Below the pieces are notes generated by a model, which had not been told where the DNA came from, did not search any database, and worked only from the letters and a program-made list of their open reading frames with translations. The position numbers and the translations under genes were made by a program. DNA of 64,000 nt from Aurifilum marmelostoma (taxonomy: Eukaryota > Ascomycota > Sordariomycetes > Diaporthales > Cryphonectriaceae): the NCBI GenBank assembly GCA_027559495.1, contig JAMXSV010000008.1, positions 2,046,001 to 2,110,000 on the forward strand, in the 5' to 3' direction. This document shows, one piece after another, positions 1-11,399 of this stretch (position 1 is its first letter; every line of letters starts with the position of its first letter).

Positions 1-19
1 GCTAATAACATTTACACAG

Positions 20-1494
20 TCCCCTCGTAACACTTACCAATCGGCTATGGGTAAACAAGCCATGGGCTTCTTCCTGACCAACTACTCTCGTCGCATGGAT
101 ACAATGGCCAACATCCTCTACTATCCCCAAAAGCCGCTTGCCACGACCCGCTCCATGGAATTCCTGAAGTTCAGAGAACTACCGGCTGGGCAGAACGCCA
201 TCGTCGCCATTGCCTGCTACTCTGGATACAACCAGGAAGATTCCGTTATCATGAATCAGAGCAGCATCGATCGTGGCCTGTTCCGCAGTCTGTTCTTCCG
301 TTCTTATACCGACTCGGAGAAGCGCGTCGGTATCAACGTCGTCGAGTCATTCGAGAAACCATTTAGGAGTGATACTCTCCGTCTGAAGCACGGCACATAT
401 GACAAGCTGGACGACGATGGAATCATCGCGCCAGGTGTTCGTGTATCCGGTGAGGACATTATTATCGGCAAGACGTCGCCGATCAACGCCGAAAACCAGG
501 AGCTCGGTCAACGCACCGAACAGCACGTGAAGCGCGACGCATCCACGCCCCTCCGAAGCACGGAGAGCGGTATTATTGATTCTGTTATTGTCACGACCAA
601 TCAGGATGGCCTACGCTATGTCAAAGTGCGCGTCCGAACCACCAAGATTCCTCAGATTGGTGACAAATTTGCCTCCCGCCACGGTCAAAAGGGCACTATT
701 GGTGTCACTTACCGACAGGAGGACATGCCGTTTACCCGAGAGGGTATCACGCCAGATATCATCATCAACCCGCACGCTATTCCATCTCGTATGACCATTG
801 CTCACTTGATCGAGTGCCTCATGTCAAAGCTGGCGACGCTGAAGGGCATGGAGGGAGACGCGACCCCGTTTACCGAGGTCACGGTCGACTCGATCTCAGA
901 ACTTCTTCGCCAGCACGGGTATCAGTCTCGTGGTTTTGAAGTCATGTACAACGGACACACGGGCCGCAAACTCAGAGCGCAGGTCTTCTTCGGCCCGACG
1001 TACTACCAACGCCTCCGTCACATGGTGGACGACAAGATACACGCGCGTGCTCGTGGCCCAGTACAGATCATGACGCGCCAGCCCGTTGAGGGTCGTGCCA
1101 GAGATGGTGGCCTGCGTTTCGGAGAAATGGAACGTGATTGTATGATTGCTCATGGTGCCGCTGCCTTCCTTAAGGAGCGCCTGTTTGAGGTTTCAGATGC
1201 GTTCCGAGTCCACATCTGCGAGATTTGTGGACTCATGACGCCCATCGCGTGAGTCCTTTCTTTCCTTTCTTTGCCGTTATTGCATGGCCCTCACCCCCAT
1301 TCAATCACATTACTGACGTGCTATACTATAGTAATCTCACCAAGCAAACTTTTGAGTGCCGACCCTGCAAAAACAAGACCAAGATCGCACAGGTCTATAT
1401 CCCCTATGCTGCCAAGCTGCTCTTCCAAGAGCTTGCGGCTATGAACATTGCCTCGCGTATGTTCACGGACCGCTCGGGTGTCACCATCAGGTAA
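20..1494 (+). CDS. RPB2: RNA polymerase II second-largest subunit, C-terminal part (5' truncated by window)
   Basis: Catalytic-core subunit of nuclear RNA polymerase II; forms the wall, hybrid-binding region and clamp-anchor. Bases 1-19 are the end of an intron (branch-like gctaat, acceptor acag); the exon opens with SPRNTYQSAMGKQAMG. Exons: 20..1248 and 1332..1494, joined in phase 2 across an 83-nt GT-AG intron. Visible hallmarks are GYNQEDSVIMNQSSIDRGLF, the hybrid-binding KFASRHGQKGT segment, and the C-terminal zinc site built from CEICG in the first exon and CRPCK in the second. The protein ends MFTDRSGVTIR, as expected for fungal RPB2. About 460 codons lie in the window; the N-terminal part, more than half of the protein, lies to the left. 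Identity is very secure. The downstream neighbour PET117 is convergent. Confidence 0.97.
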
Positions 1495-2478
1495 CAGCTT
1501 CATCGGCGCTCTCTCTCTGGTTTGCGCTTAGCGGACTCATATGCGCCTCCCGTGCCTCCATCACCTCGTGGCGCAGTTGGGTGGCTGCGTGGTCAGAGAG
1601 GCACATGAGTAACAAAATGGTATGCATGGATTTCGGCGTTGGAGTTGCTGGTATTCAATGGAGGAACGGGTCCTACACACACCAGGAGGGATGAAAAACG
1701 GAAACGCCCTGAAGACGAGCCCGGGAGCATTCTCTGGTTCGAAGAGACTTCTATGGTAGATAATCACCAAATCAAAGCGATACCTACCGATCGAAATGAT
1801 TCGTCACAAAAACGAGGGGCCGGGTGGAGCTGGCGTTACAGACCGAAATTGGAACCCGAGGCGATTCGCGAATTTTAAAGAGAGAACAAAAATACCGCCA
1901 GTTTATTATGCAATCACAGACCGGAAAGAAACTTTAACCACATGATCGATTTTTGTGTGATCGGGGGAGTATTGTGTCCATGAGAAGCGATGTGTGACTT
2001 TATTAACACTATCTATTTGCATAGTATATGCTCTGATCGCCTCAGCTGGAATCCCTTCCTTGTCCGTCTTGACGATATAGATTTCCTCGACTATGTCTTT
2101 GTAGCTAGAGCATTGGAGCCTCGATCTGCCCTTATGTCAAGTAGCATGATGCTCTCTGCATTGGAACCACGGTTCGCCATACGCAGCGCCTAAACATCCT
2201 GCTCCTCAATCAAAGAAAAGCCGCCCTCTGTCCAGCAGGCGTGTATACGGCCGTTGTCCGTTAGCCACGCACCGTCGCGCAGGAGGTCCGTCTCTGGTGA
2301 CGAATTCTTATGGCCCTAAAGGATGCAAAATAGCACCGCCGACCTTGTGCTATCGAGAGGACTTGGCGTGCGACCCTGCTAGCACCTGTACTGGCTGCCT
2401 TCCTTCCCCTTCCTGGTCACCAGGAGGGGAGGCCTCTCGGCCGGGCCAGCCCTTCAGTAGGAAGAATCTTGAAGCCTC
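1495..2478. other. Intergenic, convergent RPB2 and PET117 3' ends
   Basis: 984 bases between the stop of RPB2 and the stop of PET117. No reading frame here shows recognisable protein character and I see no RNA gene. It should contain both 3' UTRs. Confidence 0.6.
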
Positions 2479-2824
2479 CTACTTTTTGACACCGTCCACC
2501 ACGGCGGCAGAAGAGGTTCGCACGGTCTGCTCCTGCTTGTACTCGGCCTCCAGCTGTCTTTGCAGGTCAAAGTCGAGCTGGCGTTCCCTCTTGACACGCT
2601 GTTGTTCCATGTCGCGGATGACACCTTGGTGCATGGCCTGCCAGTCCCATCGTCAGCGAGTATGATTGGGAGACGAAGGAAGCGGATAGGGAGGGAGCGG
2701 GGAGTGTATAGAAAGGAAGACGTACAGCTTTCTCGGCCTTCTGCTGAAAATGCACGAATATGATGGTCGTGACGGCGAAGAGAGATGTGCCGGCGAGGGC
2801 AATCTTTGAGCCGCGAGAGGCCAT
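2479..2824 (-). CDS. PET117: PET117-like cytochrome c oxidase assembly factor
   Basis: Small mitochondrial protein needed to assemble cytochrome c oxidase; in other eukaryotes it acts with the heme A synthase step. Two exons on the minus strand: 2824..2726 (33 codons) and 2637..2479, phase-0 GT-AG intron of 88 nt (donor gtacgt). The predicted 85-aa product begins MASRGSKIALAGTS, has one N-terminal hydrophobic segment (about residues 7-24) and then the conserved charged helix with HFQQKAEKA, MHQGVIRDMEQQR and a QLEAEYKQEQ stretch. Yeast Pet117 is slightly longer (107 aa). A reading that runs through the intron gives an unrelated tail, so the spliced model is preferred. It shares an upstream region of about 490 bp with VMA10, which is divergent. 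Confidence 0.9.
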
Positions 2825-3318
2825 CGTGGTGGCTCACTAGGAGATGTACAGTGGAGAGACGTTGAGGAGGGAGCAGGGTGTCGGAAGGACTGGATATAGG
2901 AGCCGCTATATCATCGTGCGAATTATGAAAGGCCCGTCAAGCAAGCCTGGAAAGTGAGCAGTTAGAGACGTTCATCCGTTCTCCAAATATTTCGCAAAGC
3001 ACCACCGTCATACTGGCGTAGCGGCAGGCAGTCAAGCTGCCGGATGGCTGCTCGACCCCCCGGCACCAACCCCTGTACCGGTCCAGTAATAGCACCAGGT
3101 AAGCTTCCCGCTGGAGCTGTCCCACCCACTCCATCATCGCTGGGCATCCGTCGAGTTGGTGGTCGTAACAGCCGCCTTCGCTCTCCCATTCCATTATCTT
3201 TCCAAGTTTCGCACAACGACCATAACCAGAACACACACTCCTAGCTGATCCAATATCCCCCGTCCCTCCCCCCCTTTTGTCGAACCGTCCCTCGATTACC
3301 CGTTGTAATATCGTCATT
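2825..3318. promoter_or_regulatory. Shared divergent promoter region PET117 / VMA10
   Basis: 494 bases separating two divergently transcribed respiratory/vacuolar genes. Pyrimidine-rich tracts precede the VMA10 start. No specific factor-binding site is claimed. Confidence 0.5.
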
Positions 3319-4088
3319 ATGGTGCGCAACGAACTTCCGAGCACGATGCATCTGGTCGAGGCGAGAGCTAACACGATAGAATGACAGTCTGCGCAGAACT
3401 CGGCGGGCATCCAGACCCTCCTGGAGGTAGGATGGCCTAACATAGCCTCTCGAGACGGCGATACGAATGAGCTCACACGATAACTTATAGGCTGAGAAAG
3501 ATGCCTCCAAGATTGTTCAAAAGGGTATTATTTTCCCCCTCTCCCGCGACGCATGGTGCAATATAGAAGGGGGTTAGCTGACGATGATGTCCAAAAATAG
3601 CACGAGAATGTACGCAGTCCCGCCACAGCACCACCACTTATCTTTTGGCCGCGAGCGAAAAACACGGATCAGTGTCTATTAGAGAGTGACAGGCTCGCTG
3701 ACATGGCCAACCAGATCGAACCAAGCGAGTTAAGGAGGCTCGTGACGAGGCCAGAAAGGAGATAGACCAGTACAAGTCGAACAAGGAGAACGAATACAAG
3801 AAGTTCGAGGCCGAGGTACGAACAACACGATAGCCCAACTCGGATTTGAGTGCTTCCCCAGTCTTCGTCGCTTCGTCCGGTAGGATCACAGGTTCACTGA
3901 CGAGACATGTTACAACAACACTACAGCACTCACAAGGAAACAAGAAGGCCGAGGAGGAAGCAAATAAGGAGGCCGAGGAAAAGATCAAGGAGATCAAGGA
4001 GTCGGGCAAGCAGAACCAGGACAAGGTCGTCAAGGACCTGCTGGCTGCCGTGTTTGAGGTTAAGCCTGTGCCCCCGCCATCGGCGTGA
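3319..4088 (+). CDS. VMA10: V-type proton ATPase subunit G
   Basis: Peripheral-stalk subunit of the vacuolar H+-ATPase, holding V1 to V0 together with subunit E. Six coding exons: 3319..3321 (only the ATG), 3388..3426, 3491..3524, 3601..3609, 3715..3815, 3927..4088. The 115-aa product reads MSAQNSAGIQTLLEAEKDAS, then KIVQKAREYRTKRVKEAR, and ends VKPVPPPSA; it is a highly charged coiled coil throughout, the usual fungal Vma10 length (yeast 114 aa). The fourth exon is only 9 nt (CACGAGAAT) yet encodes most of the conserved AREY block, matching yeast ARKY. Its flanking introns have gctgac branch points and proper GT/AG ends. Skipping the microexon would keep the frame. Introns are 66, 64, 76, 105 and 111 nt. 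Convergent with the next gene. Confidence 0.93.
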
Positions 4089-4332
4089 TTTGAGCTTGAA
4101 ATTGAACCAAGGGCGACTGGAGCGCATCAGGGAGGCATGGAGCAGGGAGGGAGCTGAAGGTGATCTGGTATCTATAAGAGCGGCTGACCCCTTGAGAAAG
4201 GTCACAGATACCGGAAGCTGGTGTGGGCATACTGTACGACTTTTTCTAGGGCGAGCGATGTGTAGATCTGTGGTCTGAATTTGCGATTTGTTGTGCATTG
4301 TTCCATTCTCTCTATATGGTGGTATCATGTAA

Positions 4333-6313
4333 TCACAAAAACTCCATCAGCGTCGTCAGCATCTCGGCGCTGTCCTTACCATCCTGGGACTCCTTGTCGT
4401 CAATGGCAGCAAGCCGTTCCTGCAGCGAGGTCTTGAGGACCTGGAACGTCTCGTCTCGATCTGCAAGCCACGCCATGATCTTATTTCGTGCGCCGTCGTC
4501 TTCGGCAATCAGCCAAGCTAGTACAACATCGATCGTCTGCAGTATGAACAGGCCCGCATCAAGCCGGCGCAGGAAACGCTCGTCTTCCAGATCTGCATCC
4601 TCTTCTCCTGAAGAGCGCTGCTTCTCCTTGTCCATCTGCTCGTCGATGAGCCGCAGACGCGCCGCAAAGTCCCGCCGGAGCTTGATCAGCTTATCGGTCT
4701 TCTCGTAATCCTTTTCAACAAACTTGGCCAGGAGCCGAATCCGCTCCGAGGAATTGGCTGGAAGCAGGCGCAGCATCCAGGAAAAAGACGCCAACCAGAT
4801 GCTCAGTTGTCTGGTGATCCGGTTGCTTCTTCATGAACATGGTGAATATGGTCTTCAACCCACCGGCGTCGACCAGCTTCTGGCACACCTCAGCTCCGGA
4901 CGCGCCGCCCACCGCATGGTCGATCATGCGCAGGGCGGCAGGTTTGCTGCGCTTGCCCTCCTTCAGCATGATCAGACATAATTCGATGCCTTCAGCTTCG
5001 ACGTACTTGGCCTTCCCCTCGGGCTCGTCAACGATGCTCGTCAGTGCTTCGAATAGATTCTCCATGTACTCTTCCTCCTCACCCTTTTCCGGATCCAGCT
5101 TCCGGTACGAGGCAACCAGCTGTAGCATGACATCGACCGCATCCATGGACGCCAGCTTCCTCCTGTTTGCCGGTGAGGTCTGCACCAGAATTGCCAGGAC
5201 CTCCGCTGCGTATTGCTTGTTCTGCGTAATCGGACGCTCCTTTTTCTGGATCCGCTGCAGCAACCAACTTATGAGACCCTCTTCCTTCCCGATCCTCTCA
5301 GCCGTGGCAACGTTGGAGCACAAATTCTCCACAACGCCGAGTGCCTTGTAGACACCGTCCCGGTCCGCCTCGTCGTCACCGTCCTCGTCTAGCCGCTGCA
5401 GGTTGCTCACCAGCAGACCCACGAGGTCTGACTCGAGCAACGCGCCGACCAGAGCGTCCCACTGCTCCTCCTCAGCGGCGACATCCTCATCCGTGAGCTC
5501 ACCGATGATCTCGATCGCTCCGATGGCAATATCCGTGTTCTCGTGCGCCAGCAGGCCCACCAGACTCCCTAAGGTCCCTAGCTCGACTAGCTGCGGGTAT
5601 AGCTCCGGGTGTTCGCCGAGGATGCTCAGGGCCTTAATGTCGGCGTCGAGGTCGGCCTCACTCTGGATGAACTTGGCCGGGTCGGACTCGTACTTGGCGC
5701 GCTGGGTGGCGTTCTTGTTGATGCGCTGCTCAAACTTGAGCGCTGTCTTCTTGAGCCACGCAAAGTCAATCTTCTCCTCGGCCAGGAGGGCGGCGTCGTC
5801 GTCGGTCGCGTTGATGTAGTCGAGGGCGCGTGACTCTTGGGCACTCACACCACCGCCAAAGAAGCGGCCCTCGTCGTCTTCAGCTTCGTCTTCATCTCCG
5901 GGCGGCATCAAAGGGCCATAGTCGCCATCGTCGTTGTCTTCTCCATCGGGTGGTGGTGCGGGTCCGGCCTCGAGATCATCGTCGTCTGGGGCGTCGTCAA
6001 CTTGGGCGTGACGGGAGGAGCCGTTGGACAGCTTGGCGGATTTGTAGACCTGATCTGTTTGAATGCCTGCGTGTAAGTTACACATGCGCACAGGCAGAGA
6101 CAGAGGTACATCATGATGGGAAGGAAGGGAAGGGGGTGCTCACTTGGGTCGCGTAAAGGTTCCAGCTTCCGTTTGCTGGGCAAGCCCGATTTCTGGGGGA
6201 GGCTTCTGGTCAGCCATGGATGTTGTTCTTTTCCCATTTTGTTTGCTTTTCTTAGCAGGCAAGGCTCTGTATCTGGGGTAACTCACCTTGAAAAGCTCGT
6301 CGACGCTGGTCAT
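4333..6313 (-). CDS. CTNNBL1-like ARM-repeat splicing-associated protein (frameshift in assembly)
   Basis: Homologue of beta-catenin-like protein 1, an ARM-repeat protein associated with the Prp19/CDC5L spliceosomal complex in animals. Exons on the minus strand: 6313..6287 (MTSVDELFK), 6192..6144 (KSGLPSKRKLEPLRDP) and 6054..4333. Introns are 94 and 89 nt. The product has an acidic, Pro-rich N-terminus (DDDDLEAGPAPPPDGEDNDD) and a long helical repeat region with LVGLLAHENTDIAIGAIEII. At about 4782-4786 a run of five A (T on the coding strand) puts the last 150 codons out of frame; with four the protein continues HLVGVFSWMLRLLPANS, the family consensus. I read this as a sequencing or assembly error or a recent lesion, not an intron. 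About 598 aa if read through, close to human CTNNBL1 (563). Confidence 0.85.
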
Positions 6314-6746
6314 GGCGGAGGGAAAGCAATTGTGTGTGTGAGTGTGAATTAAGCCTTTGTTTGGACAGGAACCGTGGTCAAGAATGCAGTTACTATTGCC
6401 TGTGTGCAGTATTGGAAGAGCTTCTGGTGTTTTGCCTGCCGAGTGTCTTTGCCCGAGCTTACTGTGGTAGAGTACTATGGCAGTGTTGTAAGTACTACTT
6501 AGGCACTGTCCTGACTCGCCTGTCATCGCAGACACAACCTAGTGACGCCAGGCCATGGCTGCATAAGTATTCACTTGCTGTCATCCTCCTTCCCTCAACA
6601 ATTCCGAACCCCCATATAGATTTTCCTTCCAAGCTATGTGAATTGCTGGGCTTCTCAAGACTTCTTTCCCTCGATTCTGCAGAATAAATCAATGTTATAG
6701 TACATATAAGCGCGCAACCAAAGAGAAGAAAAAGAAAACCAAGAAA
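6314..6746. promoter_or_regulatory. Divergent promoter region, CTNNBL1-like / histidine phosphatase
   Basis: 433 bases between two divergent start codons. A-rich just upstream of the plus-strand ATG. No specific motif assigned. Confidence 0.45.
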
Positions 6747-7605
6747 ATGCCTCCAACCTTGCTCCTCATACGCCATGCCCAAGCACTACACAATGTGACC
6801 CAAGGTAAATCTCTCGCCTAGCTGGCGCTCCGCCCCCCCCCCCCCCTCCTCTTCCTCTCTCTCTATACACGGTTCTCTCTGCTGGACCAATTTGCCCGCC
6901 TGCTCACTCCCGCTGGCACATCAAGATTACAGAATCCCGGACCCGCCACTCTCAGATCTGGGTCGCGCCCAGTGCGCCGAGCTTAGCCAGGCCTTGCAAG
7001 AAAAATTACCCGAGGACCTCAAATCCAGCATAGGCCTGATCATCTGTAGCGCCATGCGCCGCACCTGCGAGACGGCAATGCTCTCTCTCGGCTGGCTTAT
7101 CGAGCAAGGTGTGCCTATCCAGGCGCACGCAGGCTGGCAGGAGAACTCGGCCAAGCCCTGCGACACCGGCTCGCCCATCGCCGTGGCGGCCGCTCAGTTC
7201 CCCAAGATCGACTTCAGCCACGTCGATCCCGTCTGGCCGGACAAGGTCTCGCCCGCAGCCGCCAAGTACAAGTACAAAAAGGCGAACCTGCTCGCGCGCG
7301 CCCAGTCGGACCTGGAGGAGCTGTACCACAGGCCCGAGAAGGTTATTGTGGTCGTCTCGCACTCTGCCTTCATGAGGCAGGCTGTCACGGGGGACCATTA
7401 CTTCAATGCGGACTACCGGATCTATGATTTTGCCGAGAAGGTAGGGGAGGGCCCTCTGAAGCTGACGCAGTCAGACCTCACGAAGGGTACTGGAGGCATG
7501 GGTCGCAGCTGGGAGGAGGTTGTGGACCTTGGCATCGGGCTACCTGACGAGGAATTGCCTCCTGGGGAAGACATGGAGCTGCCACCCAATGTCAAGCCGA
7601 ACTGA
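6747..7605 (+). CDS. Histidine phosphatase / phosphoglycerate-mutase-like protein
   Basis: Member of the histidine phosphatase superfamily, branch 1; small-molecule or broad-range phosphatase, substrate unknown. Exons 6747..6804 and 6926..7605 (245 aa). The N-terminal catalytic signature is LLLIRHAQALHNV (phospho-accepting H10, R9). Further conserved elements are SAMRRTCETAML (second Arg) and VVVSHSAFMRQAV (second catalytic His). The intron (121 nt) contains a run of 14 C and ends with a less common AAG acceptor; this junction restores TQDYRIPDPPLSDLG, the normal spacing after the RHA motif. An in-frame ATG at 6892 lies inside the intron and would lose the catalytic histidine, so it was not used. 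Cytosolic, no signal peptide seen. Confidence 0.87.
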
Positions 7606-9042
7606 TATACCCTGGTCTAAGCTCTAAGCTTTTCAGGCTCTCCGCACATAGACAAAAAAACTGGTCAGTTTTCTGATTTTATGGTTAGCTTGGTTTCCTA
7701 GAACTTATAGATCAAACATATACCGAGACGGCATTAGACAGTCGCTTACTTTTGTATTTGCTCCGTCTCCGTCTGGCTCGTTAACTAGACTGTGTTCTGC
7801 TTCCCTGTATAAGTCTATTGGGCAGAGCCTTCGAAGCGCTCAACCAGGTGCCAGCAAGGTTATAGATAAACTTCTTCTCAAGCTCTCCTTTTGCTATTCT
7901 TTTCTTTTTTTCTTCTGTGATGCTACTCCCAGCACAAAGGATCGAAATATGTTGAACAGACAAGCACCCCGGGGGGGGGGGGATGTACCGCGATGGGCGG
8001 ATCTTACAGCCCATTGTTTTCAGAGATGCCACTCTTCCCACCCAGGCACTTGTCGAGCCATTCATTCTCCGCGGGTTTAAAATTCTTTTTTACTTTTTTT
8101 TTTTTCTCTTTTGCTCCTCTGACAATCTCTATCTTGGGAGGATGGCTGTTATTCGCCTTCAGACACAGCAATTATTCTAGGGAAGGCTATTATTACCGAC
8201 CCTCTGCCGGAACGTGGGGCGTTTACCCGGTATCTATATCTGACTGCGTTCTTTTACTAATGATCAAGACACGAACCGGAGAGAAAATCATCTGAGATGT
8301 GCTGGTGGCAGCAAATTCAGATCGTATCAGACTGTACGCGGTTCTTACAAAGGAGTCTCTGTCTCCGAAAAGGAAGAGGGACAGGAAAGATTGTGTGCGA
8401 CGCCCAAGTATCACACAAAAATGGGGTTGTATTGCTTTCACCCCAAAGCTGACCTCGTCCTCAGTACTTACTATAAATTCTCTGCTACCCTTTTGCTTCC
8501 CAACTTGGGCTTTCAACGCATGTACAGGAAGTATATATATATATCTATATGGTGCTAAGCATCCTGACTTTGTGATTCGTGGATTCTACTGCTGCAAATC
8601 ATATTTATAGCAACAAAAACATTCGAGTTCATTCGTTTGCTTGGTTAAGCCACGCAACTGCGCAATGTCGTATACGCCCTTGGGTATTTAAAGCGGGGGT
8701 CATGGTCCAATGGCATGACTGCTTTTAGCTGGCACTGCTTGTACTTAGTAGAAGGAATTACCTCTATCTCAGCCGGATACCCTACCGAGTGGTCCACTCC
8801 GGAGTACCTACTGTAGTGGGACAAGGATGACTGCAGGAATGCGCACCTGGGCATCTGCTGTAGTCGAATACTCTGTGACTCAGGTGATCATTTCTGAAAT
8901 GATGATCTGAATATAAAACTCGAAGCCGCCAGCTTGTTGCAGGCAAGATTTGCAGGCGAAATAACAATCATAGGAAACCAGCGAAGAAGGAGAAAAGAAA
9001 TAAAACGCAAAGAGATAACGGAAGCCACATATACTTTGCACC
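7606..9042. other. Intergenic region with poly-G run
   Basis: 1.4 kb with no credible coding sequence: short frames only, of low complexity. It contains a G run near 7971-7982 and a T-rich patch near 8090-8110. The last 150 bases, A-rich, are the likely leader of the GNAT gene. Confidence 0.55.
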
Positions 9043-9684
9043 ATGGCGGCCTCCTCGTCCGCACCGGCAGCACAATCAAAATGCATCCTCGAGCCCATCA
9101 ACTTCCGCGACGAGGCGCAGTGCGCCGAACTTCTCCGCCAGCGCAAGGTTTGCGGCTGGGCATACACACCAGACTACCTTGACAGATGGCGCGAGGCAAT
9201 GGACTCGAAAACCAAGAACATGTTCTGGATCAAGCCGGCATCCCAGCCGGATCTGCGCGCCGGCCACGTCTCGCTCGACTGCGTGGCCGAGCCGGCTGAC
9301 CTGGAGCTTGCCAACCCGCACGACAAGTCGGTGCTTACCGTCGCGCGGCTCTTTGTCCTACCTGAACACCGCAACTTGAAGTTGGGGCGGGCCGTGATGG
9401 AGACGATGGAGCAGGTTGCGAGGGAGGAACCGTATGGGTCCAAGAACTGCAAGACTCTTGCCATCACGACGTTGAGCCAGAGATACTATGATGATGATGA
9501 GAGCCGGGAGATATATGCAAAGGCCAATGGGAACAGGAGGCTGGTCAGAGGAGCGAGCAACGAGGCTTGGTATGCAAGAATGGGTTATGTCAAGTGGAAG
9601 GATGCGCCTCTTTATCAGGCTGACGCGCCTGGCTTTGAGGATTTCAAGTTTATCGCTGCTTATATGCGGAAGAGTATCGCATAG
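9043..9684 (+). CDS. GNAT-family N-acetyltransferase
   Basis: Single-exon gene, 213 aa. The fold core is recognisable: a beta strand with SVLTVARLFVLPEHRN followed by LKLGRAVMETMEQVA, the acetyl-CoA pyrophosphate-binding motif A of GCN5-related acetyltransferases, and a C-terminal ARMGYVKWKDAPLY segment typical of the last strands. The substrate cannot be told. The start at 9043 sits in a good context (caccATGG). No targeting signal is evident. It lies upstream of, and on the same strand as, the CENP-V-like gene, but the two are separate transcription units. Confidence 0.8.
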   Translation: MAASSSAPAAQSKCILEPINFRDEAQCAELLRQRKVCGWAYTPDYLDRWREAMDSKTKNMFWIKPASQPDLRAGHVSLDCVAEPADLELANPHDKSVLTVARLFVLPEHRNLKLGRAVMETMEQVAREEPYGSKNCKTLAITTLSQRYYDDDESREIYAKANGNRRLVRGASNEAWYARMGYVKWKDAPLYQADAPGFEDFKFIAAYMRKSIA

Positions 9685-10081
9685 ACTAGAATCATAGAAT
9701 GGGGGGGGGATGAGTCCAAGATAGATTCGTCCTGGATAGATGGAAAAATTCACGAGTAGACCTAGCTCAGTACGACCAACGCCAGGTGACATCATGATCC
9801 AACAATCGGCAACGACTCTATGTCGAATGAAAGTATCGAGCCAACAATAAATATGAAGAATGCATATTGAGCAGGCTGCTTGGCTGCCTATCAGATGTGT
9901 TCACGCCCTGCGGGCAGCTATCTTGACATGCCCCGGCACGCCCTCCGTCATGGTGTCGTCTGGAAGGGCTTAGCATGACAAATGACGTCTAACGCGGACT
10001 TCAAAAACGAAGAACTCTCCATGCCACAACACGACAACCTAATATCTCAACCATTCGAGTCTATAGTGTGATTGTTCCAGC
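9685..10081. other. Intergenic, GNAT to GFA gene
   Basis: 397 bases; no coding signal. Likely 3' UTR of the acetyltransferase and promoter of the next gene. Confidence 0.5.
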
Positions 10082-11287
10082 ATGGCTTCTCAGGACGACG
10101 ATAGTGTGCACATCACGGCGCAGTGTCTGTGCAAAATTCACACATTCACCGCCGTCGTCCCGCGCTCCCGCCTCCCCCTTGGAGCCACAACATGCCATTG
10201 CGACTCGTGTCGACACCTCACCGGAGCCATGTACTCCATCGACATCGCCTGGCCAGGTGAATACGAGGCCATCCGCACATCATCACTCAAGAAGTACGAC
10301 TTCTCCAAGGTGCTGCAGATCCTTTACTGCGGCACCTGTTCGAGCACTATGTTCTGGGACATGCCGCAGCGCAAGGACGGCAGTATTGGCGGAGAGAACG
10401 GGAGGCAATATGGGTTGTTCACGGGCTGCCTGGTCGATGATGGCCCACAGGGGCTCGTGAAGATGATCGATCACATGTTTGTGGGGGACACCATCGACGG
10501 CGGGGCGAGTCTATGGATGCGTAGACCCAATGGTGATGGGCAGTCGGTCCCTCGCTGGTCTGAATTGAAGCATAGAAGCGATAAGTTGGCAGAAGACTGG
10601 CCGGCAAAGACCTTCCCCACGAGAGACTGGAAGAGTGGTACGGAGGAGATCCCAATCCGATGCCACTGCAAAGGCGTCAATCTTGTCTTCCGGTCCGGTC
10701 AGGCGCTGCGGGACTTTGCTGCGATGGAGGAGCAACAACTGCCATGGTTTGTCGATCCGGTCAGCAGGAAGCCTGTGGCCAGCACGGATGCTTGCAGGTC
10801 CTGCAGAATGAGCTTCGGTATCGACTTCCCCAACTGGACTTTCTCGTTTTTGAGACATGTCAGTTATCCAGACACCTCGTCCACCAGCGCTACCGACGAT
10901 GCGCCTAGTTTTCCAGACACTGTACAGGATCTCTACGCGGCTGTGACATCGGACGTCAAGGCCCGCGATTCGAGGCTGGGCACTCTTGCAGTCTACTGCA
11001 GCTCAGAGGGCGTCAAGAGATACTTCTGCTCTGCATGTTCTGCCTGTGTCTTCTACGCTGCTGACAAGAATCGTGTTTTTGTCGACATAGCCATGGGAGT
11101 GCTCGACTCTGCCGGGGGATCCAGGGCCGAGGGCACTTTCATGTGGCTGCTGGGTGGTCCCTTCAAGCACAGAGATGATATATCACAGGAGGGCTGGAGA
11201 GCGGACTGGCTCAAGTCTCTCGAGGCTGGATCAGAAGACTTGAGGAAGCAGAGGGACTTTCCTGAGTGGTGGAAGCTTCGGCGATGA
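10082..11287 (+). CDS. Tandem CENP-V/GFA-domain zinc protein
   Basis: Single-exon 401-aa protein with two GFA (glutathione-dependent formaldehyde-activating, CENP-V) domains. Domain 1, about residues 8-150, has the zinc ligands QCLCKIH, CHCDSCRHLTG and YCGTCSSTMFW. Domain 2, about 190-360, has IRCHCKG, DACRSCRMSFG and YFCSACSACVFY. The family binds zinc; several members are of unknown or disputed substrate, so an enzymatic role is inference. Duplicated GFA domains are familiar in fungi. It is convergent with the oxidoreductase at 11400-12537, only 112 bases apart, so their 3' UTRs probably overlap. Confidence 0.88.
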   Translation: MASQDDDSVHITAQCLCKIHTFTAVVPRSRLPLGATTCHCDSCRHLTGAMYSIDIAWPGEYEAIRTSSLKKYDFSKVLQILYCGTCSSTMFWDMPQRKDGSIGGENGRQYGLFTGCLVDDGPQGLVKMIDHMFVGDTIDGGASLWMRRPNGDGQSVPRWSELKHRSDKLAEDWPAKTFPTRDWKSGTEEIPIRCHCKGVNLVFRSGQALRDFAAMEEQQLPWFVDPVSRKPVASTDACRSCRMSFGIDFPNWTFSFLRHVSYPDTSSTSATDDAPSFPDTVQDLYAAVTSDVKARDSRLGTLAVYCSSEGVKRYFCSACSACVFYAADKNRVFVDIAMGVLDSAGGSRAEGTFMWLLGGPFKHRDDISQEGWRADWLKSLEAGSEDLRKQRDFPEWWKLRR

Positions 11288-11399
11288 GATATACGTACTT
11301 GTACTTGAAGGACTTGTTCCATGCTTTTCCTATCACATATACTATATCTCTGTGTTGTGAGAGACAAAATTGTGATCCAGTAAAGACTTGTAACAATCA

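Noticed and set aside
6892..7605. Unspliced 237-aa version of the histidine phosphatase
   Set aside because: It lacks the RHA catalytic motif, which is encoded in the upstream exon 6747..6804.
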